In this document: positions 16,794 through 22,715 of the stretch, piece after piece
Position numbering within the stretch: the first letter of the stretch is position 1
How the letters are laid out: each line of letters opens with the position of its first letter
NCBI GenBank assembly: GCA_023128455.1
Contig: JAGMDW010000038.1
Span: 1 to 22,715, forward strand
Direction of reading: 5' to 3'
Length of the DNA stretch: 22,715 bases
Source: Desulfurellaceae bacterium
GTDB lineage: Bacteria; Campylobacterota_A; Desulfurellia; JAGGSF01
Translations under genes and position numbers: made by a program
Notes under the pieces: model-generated
Seen by the model: the letters and a program-made list of their open reading frames with translations, nothing else
Told to the model about the DNA's origin: nothing
Database searches by the model: none

Positions 16794-18594
16794 AGGAGTT
16801 AAGGGATTTGTAAGAACTCACTGGTGTGGAGATCTGACAAAAGGTTTAGTAGGAAAGGAAGTTACGCTTTGTGGATGGGTGCAAAGCCAGAGAGATCACG
16901 GCGGTATTATATTTATAGATTTAAGGGATAGAGAAGGGATAGTGCAAACTGTTTTTGATTCCGAGACAAGTGAAAAATGCAGGTTTGCTCATAAGATACA
17001 TAACCAATATTGTATAGCAATGAGAGGTAAAGTGGAAATGAGACCCCCAGGAAGCACTAATCCTCATTTAAAAACAGGCGAGACAGAGATTTTGGTTTCC
17101 GATTTTGAAATTCTTTCTACCTCTTTATCCACTCCATTTTTGATAGAAGATGATGTAAAAGTGGGAGAAGATATAAGGCTGAGATATAGATACCTGGATT
17201 TGAGAAGACAGAAGATGCAGAGAAACATTATTGTTAGATATGAGGTTGTTAAAGCAGTAAGAAACTTTTTAGACAAACAAGGATTTATAGAGATAGAAAC
17301 TCCAATTTTAACAAAAAGCACACCGGAAGGAGCAAGGGATTATCTCGTTCCCAGCAGGGTAAATCCGGGTAAGTTTTATGCCCTTCCTCAATCTCCACAA
17401 TTGTTTAAACAGCTTTTGATGGTTGCAGGTTTTGAAAGATATTTTCAAATTGCTCGTTGTTTTAGAGATGAGGATTTACGGGCAGATAGACAGCCAGAAT
17501 TTACACAGATAGACATGGAGATGTCATTCATTGGAGAGGATGACATTATGGAGATCTGTGAAGGTTTGATGAAAACGATATTTAAAAAAACAAAAGGTAT
17601 AGATTTAACAACACCGTTTAAAAGAATTAGTTATTTAGAGGCGATGGAAAGATTTGGCACAGACAAGCCCGACATGCGTTTTTTATTAGAGTTAAAGGAT
17701 ATTACAGATATTGCCAAAGAATGCAGATTTAAGGTATTTAGAGAAGTGGTAGAAAAGGGCGGTGTAGTTAAGGGAATTAATGCCAAAGGATGTGCAAATT
17801 TTTCCCGTAAGGATATTGATGAATTGGAAAAAGAGATAGCACCGTTTGGTGCAAAGGGTCTGGCATGGATAAAGATAAAGGAAAATGAATTGGGGTCTCC
17901 TATAATTAAATTTTTTTCAAAACAGGAGATAGATAATATTATATCCAGATTGGATGGAAAAGTGGGAGATATTCTATTTTTTGTAGCAGATAAAAAGGAT
18001 ATTGTTTACAGCAGTTTAGGGAACTTGAGATTATCTTTGGCAAACAAACTAAATTTAATAAAGCAGAATACCTATGATTTTGTATGGGTATTGGAATTTC
18101 CATTATTAGAATGGGATAATGAGGGAAGAAGGCATGCATCGGTTCATCATCCTTTTACCTCTCCTATAGAGAAGGATATGCCATTATTGGATAAAGAACC
18201 GTCAAAAGTGAGGTCTCGTGCCTATGATTTGACATTGAATGGTGTAGAAATAGGAGGAGGAAGCATAAGAATACATCAACCACATCTTCAGAAAAAGATA
18301 TTTGAGATTTTGAAAATAGGCGAGAAAGAGGCACAAGAGAAATTTGGATTTTTGTTAGAAGCTTTGAAATATGGTGCTCCACCTCATGGGGGTATTGCCT
18401 TTGGATTGGATAGGTTGGTGATGGAGATTATTAGTGCAAATTCTATTAGAGATACAATTGCTTTTCCCAAGACACAGAGAGCAGTATGCATGCTCACAAA
18501 TGCTCCTGATACTGTAAAAAAGGAACAATTGAGAGAATTGAAGATAAAGGTGATGGGCGATGCAGGGATTGAACCTACGACCTCTGCCGTGTGA
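16786..18594 (+). CDS. aspS: Aspartyl-tRNA synthetase (3' end antisense to a tRNA gene)
   Basis: AspRS charges tRNA-Asp. The architecture is bacterial: OB-fold anticodon domain (about 1-115), class II core with motif 2 FRDEDLRADRQPEFTQIDME, the inserted GAD domain (about 300-420), and motif 3 GIAFGLDRLVM. His38 in QRDHGG and the GSTNPHL loop resemble non-discriminating enzymes that also charge tRNA-Asn. The normal C-terminus would be near LRELKIKV (582-589). Here the frame runs on for 13 residues (MGDAGIEPTTSAV) that read the antisense of tRNA-Val, and the TGA stop is complementary to U33-C34-A35 of that tRNA. The start ATG overlaps hisS by 8 bp. Confidence 0.95.
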   Translation: MSKGVKGFVRTHWCGDLTKGLVGKEVTLCGWVQSQRDHGGIIFIDLRDREGIVQTVFDSETSEKCRFAHKIHNQYCIAMRGKVEMRPPGSTNPHLKTGETEILVSDFEILSTSLSTPFLIEDDVKVGEDIRLRYRYLDLRRQKMQRNIIVRYEVVKAVRNFLDKQGFIEIETPILTKSTPEGARDYLVPSRVNPGKFYALPQSPQLFKQLLMVAGFERYFQIARCFRDEDLRADRQPEFTQIDMEMSFIGEDDIMEICEGLMKTIFKKTKGIDLTTPFKRISYLEAMERFGTDKPDMRFLLELKDITDIAKECRFKVFREVVEKGGVVKGINAKGCANFSRKDIDELEKEIAPFGAKGLAWIKIKENELGSPIIKFFSKQEIDNIISRLDGKVGDILFFVADKKDIVYSSLGNLRLSLANKLNLIKQNTYDFVWVLEFPLLEWDNEGRRHASVHHPFTSPIEKDMPLLDKEPSKVRSRAYDLTLNGVEIGGGSIRIHQPHLQKKIFEILKIGEKEAQEKFGFLLEALKYGAPPHGGIAFGLDRLVMEIISANSIRDTIAFPKTQRAVCMLTNAPDTVKKEQLRELKIKVMGDAGIEPTTSAV

Positions 18595-18625
18595 AGGCAG
18601 CGCTCTTCCACTGAGCTAATCGCCC
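18554..18625 (-). tRNA. tRNA-Val, anticodon CAC
   Basis: Read on the minus strand this is a complete 72-nt cloverleaf: acceptor GGGCGAT/ATCGCCC, D arm GCTC/GAGC with a 7-nt loop, anticodon arm CTGCC-TTCACAC-GGCAG, 5-nt variable loop, T arm GTAGG-TTCAATC-CCTGC (one G-U pair) and discriminator A. The loop places CAC at 34-36 (genomic 18593-18591) after the invariant T33, so it decodes GUG valine codons. The 3' CCA is not encoded; TCA follows the discriminator. It overlaps the oppositely transcribed aspS 3' end by 41 bp. No terminator is visible downstream within aspS. Confidence 0.93.
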
Positions 18626-18633
18626 GCATGTAA

Positions 18634-18662
18634 AAAATAGATGAATGTAATTTGTTTGTCAA
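18634..18662 (-). promoter_or_regulatory. Predicted promoter of tRNA-Val with near-zero leader
   Basis: On the minus strand a perfect TTGACA (18662-18657) is followed after exactly 17 bp by TATTTT (18639-18634), then 8 bp to the first base of the tRNA. With normal spacing, transcription starts within 0-2 nt of the mature 5' end. The -35 overlaps the base of the adjacent hairpin. Confidence 0.65.
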
Positions 18663-18717
18663 GGAAATGACGAAGTCATTTCCTTGCAACTGCCAAAGGC
18701 AGTTGTTAAAACAAACA
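18653..18717. repeat. Two adjacent perfect hairpins within a 7-bp outer inverted repeat
   Basis: Hairpin 1 has a 12-bp perfect stem CAAGGAAATGAC/GTCATTTCCTTG (18660-18671, 18675-18686) with loop GAA. Hairpin 2 follows with no gap: 8-bp stem CAACTGCC/GGCAGTTG (18687-18694, 18698-18705) with loop AAA. TGTTTGT (18653-18659) and ACAAACA (18711-18717) flank both, allowing a three-way junction. It lies between the tRNA-Val promoter and the ilvE SD (GGGAGG, 18723-18728). Neither hairpin is followed by a convincing T-run, so a standard terminator is doubtful. Other options are a small dispersed palindromic element, an mRNA-end stabiliser for aspS, or an ilvE leader element. A weak plus-strand TTGCAA-17-TAAAAC promoter (18684-18712) would place hairpin 2 in its spacer. 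Confidence 0.85.
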
Positions 18718-18733
18718 TTTTAGGGAGGTTAAA

Positions 18734-19648
18734 ATGGTAGAGAAAACAAAAAAGATATGGTTCAATGGAAAATTTGTTCCCTGGGATGAGGCAACTGTTC
18801 ATGTTCTCACCCATACATTGCATTATGGTTTGGGGGTGTTTGAGGGAATTCGTGCTTACAAAACAGAGAAAGGAACAGCTGTGTTTAGATTAGATGAACA
18901 CATAAAAAGGTTTGTCAACTCTGCACATATCTTCGACATTGATCTTCCCTACACCTACGATGAGTTGATGAAAGCATCTATAGAAACGATGAGGATAAAT
19001 AAACTGAAAGAAGGTTATATAAGGCCGATTGCATTTATTGGTTATGGGGATATGGGTCTTTACCCCCAGTCAAATCCGATAGAGGTGGCTATTGCCGTAT
19101 GGCCCTGGGGTGCGTATTTGGGAAAAGAGGCATTGGAAAAAGGAGTGAGAGTGAGAGTCTCTTCATATAGTAGAAGTTCCGTTAATGCTATGATGACCAA
19201 GGCTAAATCCTGTGGGGGGTATGTGAATTCTCAGTTGGCAAAATGGGAAGCGGTGAGAACAGGATATGATGAGGCAATAATGCTGGACAGCGAGGGGTAT
19301 GTTTCGGAAGGCAGCGGAGAATGCGTGTTTATAATAAGAAATGGCATAATTAAAACTACACCGTTGACTTCTATTTTAGAGGGTATTACCCGTAATTCAA
19401 TCATAGAAGTGGCAAAGACATTGGGCTATGAGGTAAGTTGCGAGAAATTCACAAGGGATGAGATGTATATTTCTGATGAGGCATTTTTTTCAGGCACAGC
19501 AGCGGAGATTACACCCATTAGAGAGATAGACGGAAGAACAGTCGGTATTGGTAGAAGAGGTCCAATAACAGAAAAACTACAGAGTATATTTTTTGATATA
19601 GCACGCGGAAAGAAGAAAGAGTTTGAAAAATGGCTCTTCTATGTATGA
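18734..19648 (+). CDS. ilvE: Branched-chain amino acid aminotransferase
   Basis: IlvE is the PLP fold-type IV transaminase for the final step of leucine, isoleucine and valine synthesis. The N-terminus KIWFNGKFVPWDEATVHVL and HYGLGVFEGIRAY (30-42) are typical. The Schiff-base lysine is Lys158 in TKAKSCGGYVNS, and SEGSGECVF (191-199) and the SILEGITR phosphate-binding segment follow. The 304-aa length is normal. A strong SD GGGAGG sits 5 nt before the ATG. The 3' end overlaps the likely polA start by 8 bp. D-amino-acid transaminase or aminodeoxychorismate lyase share the fold, but length and motifs fit IlvE best. Confidence 0.94.
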   Translation: MVEKTKKIWFNGKFVPWDEATVHVLTHTLHYGLGVFEGIRAYKTEKGTAVFRLDEHIKRFVNSAHIFDIDLPYTYDELMKASIETMRINKLKEGYIRPIAFIGYGDMGLYPQSNPIEVAIAVWPWGAYLGKEALEKGVRVRVSSYSRSSVNAMMTKAKSCGGYVNSQLAKWEAVRTGYDEAIMLDSEGYVSEGSGECVFIIRNGIIKTTPLTSILEGITRNSIIEVAKTLGYEVSCEKFTRDEMYISDEAFFSGTAAEITPIREIDGRTVGIGRRGPITEKLQSIFFDIARGKKKEFEKWLFYV

Positions 19649-22040
19649 AATCTATCTCATTGACGCTAGTTTTCTTGCTTACCGTTCTTACTATGCATTA
19701 AAGACGCTTTCTTCTAAACAGGGAATACCTACTGGAGCGATATTTGGCTTTGCACGCACCATCATTTCCTTCTTAGAGGAGAAAAATCCTGTATATGCGG
19801 TTTGTGCTTTTGATACTCCTGTTCCTACCTTCAGACATAAAGCATTTAAAGCATACAAGGCAAATAGACCGCCAACTCCCCCTGATCTACAGGCACAAAT
19901 CCCCGCTATAAAAGAGATACTATCCAATTTAGGGATAGATGTAATTGAGAAAGATGGATTTGAAGCCGATGACATAATAGCTACATTGTGCAAACATCTT
20001 CCTCCTTCGTCTCATATATACATCGTGACATCGGATAAAGACCTTATGCAGTTAGTAAAGGAAAGAATAAAATTATATGACCCGTTTAATGACATTGTTT
20101 ATGATAAGGATAAAGTTAAGCAAAAATTGGGTATCTGCCCCCATCAGGTAGCGGACTATTTAGCTTTGGTTGGAGATAAGGTGGATAATATTCCAGGAGT
20201 GAAGGGCATTGGTAAAAAGACGGCGGCTGATTTGCTCAATCGTTTTCAAAATATAGAAGGTATAATTCAACATTTGGATGAAATTTCGCCGAAGATTAAA
20301 AAGTCACTTGTCGAATTTAAAGAAAAATTAGGCGATTACAAAAAACTTACCTTATTGGACGATAATGTTCCTATTTCTGCAGATTTGCAAGGGTTGCATG
20401 TTGAAAAATGGAACAAAGAGAAACTAAGGTCTATATTTGAAGATTTGAATTTCACTTCTCTTATGAAGTATTTAAATGTTAAAAATGAGAAAAGTAACAA
20501 GGAAAGAGGGGTTATTCTTTTTTGTAATGAAAAATGCACTTTAATAACAACAGAAACAGAAACAGAGGTTTCGCCTTGTGATGTAAATAATGCAATTCGT
20601 GATGTAGATGAGGTGATTGTCTCTGATGCAAAATCTGTTATGCATAAATTAGGCGATTTAAAAAAACCGTTTTTTGATATTAAAGCTGGTATCTATCTTT
20701 TAAACTCTGATACACAGGGAGAAATAAAAAACATAACATTTTTGTTAAAAGATTCTCTTTGTCCAGATTTTTTGAAATTATCCTTATCTGAAAAGTTGTT
20801 TCGCCTTTACCCGGTGGTAAAAGAAGAAATTCATAAATTAGATATGGATAAGTTATTTTATGAAATTGAACAGCCTTTAGAATTTGTTATATACAATATG
20901 GAAAAAGATGGCATAAGAGTAGATACAGATTATCTCCTACATCTAAAGAATAATCTTATTCAGGAAGAAGAATCTACAAAAAACAACATCTTTGCATTAA
21001 GTGGAAAAAGGTTTAATATTAATTCTACTAAAGAATTACAGGATATTTTATTTAAATCCTTAGGTTTAAAACCTGCTAAAAAGATAAAGACAGGTTTTTC
21101 TACTGACAGTGAAACATTGTTTGAGCTGGCAAAAAAGCACGAACTGCCCGCATATATATTGCAGTATAGAACCATACAGAAACTTCTTAATACTTATGTC
21201 GAACCTTTATTAAATTTGGCAGATGAAAAGGGGAGGGTGCATACCACATTCAATTTAACAGCAACTTCTACTGGCAGACTTTCTTCTTCTAATCCCAATT
21301 TGCAAAATATACCCACTGGTGATACATTTCCTGAGGATTTGAGAAAAGCTGTGGTAGCCGAAGATGGATATAGTATTATTTGCTCAGATTATTCGCAGAT
21401 TGAATTGAGGATTATGGCGGCTCTTTCACGAGATGAAAAACTTATTTCTCTTTTTAGACAAAACAAAGATATGCACAGTGAGGTGGCATCTCATCTTTTC
21501 GGTGTAAAACAACAGATGGTTACATCCTCTATGAGACGCACCGCAAAGACAATAAATTTTGGCATTATGTATGGAATGGGAGCAAACAGGCTGAGAAAAA
21601 CCTTAAATATTTCTTTAAATGAGGCAAAATCACTTATTGAAAGATATTTCTCTCGTTTTCCAAAGGTAAAATCATACATTGAGGGAACTATTCAATTTGC
21701 AAGAAAAAATGGGTATGTAAAGACATATTTTGGCAGGAGGAGATATTTTCATTATGCAGGGAACGCCGAACAGAGGAAGGCAGTTAATGCGCCTATTCAG
21801 GGAACAGCTGCAGATATTATAAAAATAGCAATGGTAAGACTTTTTGAAGGATTAAAAAAATATAGGGGAAGGGCACGGATTGTTTTGCAGGTGCATGATG
21901 AATTGTTATTAGAGGTAGAAGATGAAATAATAGAAGAGGTAAAGGAAATCACTGAAAACGCAATGGAAGACATAGATTTTCCCATTCAATTAAAGGTAAA
22001 TATAGGGGTGGGAAAGAATTGGACAGAGGCAAAAGTTTGA
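19641..22040 (+). CDS. polA: DNA polymerase I with degenerate 3'-5' exonuclease domain
   Basis: PolA fills gaps and removes RNA primers in replication and repair. I choose ATG 19641, beginning MYEIYLIDASFLAYRSYYAL. An in-frame TTG at 19623 would add six residues deeper inside ilvE. Neither has a strong SD, so coupling to ilvE translation is likely. The result is 799 aa. The 5' nuclease (about 1-280) has GFEADDII, TSDKDLMQL and the helix-hairpin-helix GDKVDNIPGVKGIGKK. The middle region (about 288-395) lacks the DxE of proofreading exonucleases. The polymerase domain has motif A SDYSQIELR (Asp583), motif B RRTAKTINFGIMYG (Arg632-Gly645, Phe640 at the ddNTP-discrimination position) and motif C VHDE (751-754). 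Confidence 0.97.
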   Translation: MYEIYLIDASFLAYRSYYALKTLSSKQGIPTGAIFGFARTIISFLEEKNPVYAVCAFDTPVPTFRHKAFKAYKANRPPTPPDLQAQIPAIKEILSNLGIDVIEKDGFEADDIIATLCKHLPPSSHIYIVTSDKDLMQLVKERIKLYDPFNDIVYDKDKVKQKLGICPHQVADYLALVGDKVDNIPGVKGIGKKTAADLLNRFQNIEGIIQHLDEISPKIKKSLVEFKEKLGDYKKLTLLDDNVPISADLQGLHVEKWNKEKLRSIFEDLNFTSLMKYLNVKNEKSNKERGVILFCNEKCTLITTETETEVSPCDVNNAIRDVDEVIVSDAKSVMHKLGDLKKPFFDIKAGIYLLNSDTQGEIKNITFLLKDSLCPDFLKLSLSEKLFRLYPVVKEEIHKLDMDKLFYEIEQPLEFVIYNMEKDGIRVDTDYLLHLKNNLIQEEESTKNNIFALSGKRFNINSTKELQDILFKSLGLKPAKKIKTGFSTDSETLFELAKKHELPAYILQYRTIQKLLNTYVEPLLNLADEKGRVHTTFNLTATSTGRLSSSNPNLQNIPTGDTFPEDLRKAVVAEDGYSIICSDYSQIELRIMAALSRDEKLISLFRQNKDMHSEVASHLFGVKQQMVTSSMRRTAKTINFGIMYGMGANRLRKTLNISLNEAKSLIERYFSRFPKVKSYIEGTIQFARKNGYVKTYFGRRRYFHYAGNAEQRKAVNAPIQGTAADIIKIAMVRLFEGLKKYRGRARIVLQVHDELLLEVEDEIIEEVKEITENAMEDIDFPIQLKVNIGVGKNWTEAKV

Positions 22041-22055
22041 TTATGAGGAGGAGAT

Positions 22056-22331
22056 ATGATTAACGAATATGAATTAAAATCTAAAAATGGTGAAGTTTTA
22101 GGGAAAATAGTCTGGAAGAAAGCTTATAAGAGTTCTTGGGATTTATCAGATTTACCACAGGATTTAGCTGACAGACTGTTAGATTTGGATGTATATACCC
22201 TTGCTCCATGGAAGAAGGACGATATGATGAAAGTTTCTTTGAGTTTAAGAGATGAGTCGTGGGCTAGTTGTGCAGTAAATATTTTAAAAGAAGAAAGTGA
22301 CATCGTTCTTGAACCCTTGGAGGATGAATGA
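22056..22331 (+). CDS. Small soluble protein of unknown function (91 aa)
   Basis: I do not recognise this protein. A strong SD (GGAGG, 5-9 nt before the ATG) 15 bp after the polA stop supports translation. It has no signal peptide or membrane segment. The N-terminal half is mixed (MINEYELKSKNGEVLGKIVWKKAYKSSW), followed by an amphipathic stretch DLSDLPQDLADRLLDLD and a probably beta-rich segment MKVSLSLRDESWASCAVNIL. The C-terminus is acidic (EPLEDE). One Cys is present. Location after polA suggests co-transcription but says little about role. Confidence 0.75.
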   Translation: MINEYELKSKNGEVLGKIVWKKAYKSSWDLSDLPQDLADRLLDLDVYTLAPWKKDDMMKVSLSLRDESWASCAVNILKEESDIVLEPLEDE

Positions 22332-22356
22332 ATTGTAATCCGCAGAGGATATTAAT

Positions 22357-22653
22357 ATGAGACGGAGATATGTGATTGATGTTAAAATTTTGATTATAGT
22401 TATCTTGCTGGTAGTGATATTTTTCATGGCTATCAATAGGGCGAGAAATAGAGGAAATATGAATTTTAATACTATTACAGCAAAAAAGGTAAGAATTGTC
22501 ACGCCCAAAGGGAATACTGTAATTGGTTTATCAAGCCAGAACGAAAAAGCATTTATTGAAATATTTAATGAAAGGGGTAAGCGTGTAGCTATCTTAGCGA
22601 TTGTAAATGAAGATGGAAGGCTCTATTTATCTACTAAAGAAGGGGAAATATAG
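22357..22653 (+). CDS. Small single-pass membrane protein with beta-repeat-like C-terminus (98 aa)
   Basis: The N-terminus is basic (MRRRYVIDVK), followed by a hydrophobic helix at about 10-26 (ILIIVILLVVIFFMAI) and another basic cluster (RARNRG). It is probably anchored in the inner membrane by a non-cleaved segment. The remaining 60 residues contain two similar strand-turn units, KKVRIVTPKGNTVIGLSS and FIEIFNERGKRVAILAIV, with a third partial unit GRLYLSTKEGE. This pattern (hydrophobic strand, xxGK, hydrophobic strand) is one I have seen in hypothetical beta-repeat proteins, but I cannot name a family. An AGAGGA SD precedes the ATG. It is probably the last gene of the ilvE-polA run. Confidence 0.75.
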   Translation: MRRRYVIDVKILIIVILLVVIFFMAINRARNRGNMNFNTITAKKVRIVTPKGNTVIGLSSQNEKAFIEIFNERGKRVAILAIVNEDGRLYLSTKEGEI

Positions 22654-22681
22654 ACTTTTATTCTTAGTCACCTTATTATTG

Positions 22682-22715
22682 CTATAATTTAGCCATCATC
22701 TTATCAAAATCTTCT
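22682..22715 (-). CDS. Possible C-terminal end of a minus-strand gene (partial)
   Basis: On the minus strand the frame ending in TAG at 22684-22682 reads EDFDKMMAKL and is open to the window edge. The charged, helical composition is protein-like, and the position would make it convergent with the 98-aa gene. Ten codons are too few to identify it, and chance cannot be excluded. Confidence 0.3.
   Translation of the reverse strand, partial: EDFDKMMAKL

Noticed and set aside
18554..18625. tRNA-Val as an integration (att) site for a genomic island
   Set aside because: No integrase, no repeated tRNA 3' fragment and no change in gene type on either side; the flanks are housekeeping genes.
18384..18689. 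Minus-strand 101-aa ORF containing AISSVEERCLHTAEVVGSIPASP
   Set aside because: This is the well-known spurious translation of a tRNA gene; the ORF runs through tRNA-Val and the antisense of aspS and has no SD.
18626..18733. T-box or leucine-type attenuator before ilvE
   Set aside because: No T-box core (AGGGTGGNACCGCG), no leader peptide with branched-chain codons, and no terminator/antiterminator pair; only the two simple hairpins.
22654..22715. Terminator after the 98-aa gene
   Set aside because: The region is AT-rich with short T-runs, but I found no GC-containing inverted repeat before them.
1..22715. CRISPR arrays, insertion sequences, phage genes, toxin-antitoxin pairs or defence genes
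   Set aside because: No regularly spaced repeats, transposase or integrase motifs, or defence domains were seen on either strand.

Overview
The window is an AT-rich, densely packed bacterial chromosome segment that looks like core genome. It carries a type IV pilus motor gene, a shikimate dehydrogenase, TsaE, both ClpXP and HslUV, and two aminoacyl-tRNA synthetases. Pilus ATPases together with HslUV and a MaeB-type malic enzyme suggest a Gram-negative-type (diderm) bacterium. The low GC and the short (about 420 aa) LeuC with separate 162-aa LeuD would fit an anaerobic or thermophilic lineage. I cannot name the taxon from sequence alone. I see no phage, insertion sequence, CRISPR array, toxin or integrase. 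No gene-free stretch exceeds 300 bases; the largest gaps are about 165 b before hisS and 108 b before ilvE, and both hold regulatory signals.

Layout. (1) Positions 1-3040, minus strand: tsaE-aroE-pilB-pilT(start only), all overlapping or abutting. (2) Positions 3041-3118: a divergent promoter region in which two promoters appear to share one -35 element. (3) Positions 3119-9692, plus strand: purH, then a tightly overlapped chaperone and protease block tig-clpP-clpX-hslV-hslU. (4) Positions 9689-15385, minus strand: maeB-leuC-leuD-leuB-engB. It converges on hslU so closely that the two stop codons overlap. (5) Positions 15386-15551: divergent regulatory region between maeB and hisS, with an 8-bp inverted repeat abutting a consensus -35 box. 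(6) Positions 15552-18594, plus strand: hisS-aspS; the aspS stop codon lies inside an oppositely oriented tRNA-Val(CAC) gene (18554-18625). (7) Positions 18626-18733: the tRNA promoter and two adjacent perfect hairpins. (8) Positions 18734-22653, plus strand: ilvE-polA and two small genes of unknown function. A fragment of a minus-strand gene may enter from the right edge.

Functional themes. tig, ClpXP and HslUV form a nascent-chain folding and regulated proteolysis module with every junction overlapping, so translation is probably coupled. leuCDB and ilvE supply branched-chain amino acid steps; no leuA is present. The polymerase I has an intact 5' nuclease and polymerase domain but a shrunken, motif-less proofreading domain. 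The most unusual local features are the antisense aspS/tRNA-Val overlap, the tandem hairpins before ilvE, the combined ClpXP/HslUV operon, the shared -35 element before purH, and a degenerate tandem c-di-GMP-type motif in PilB. I found no clear evidence for a wholly new multi-gene system.
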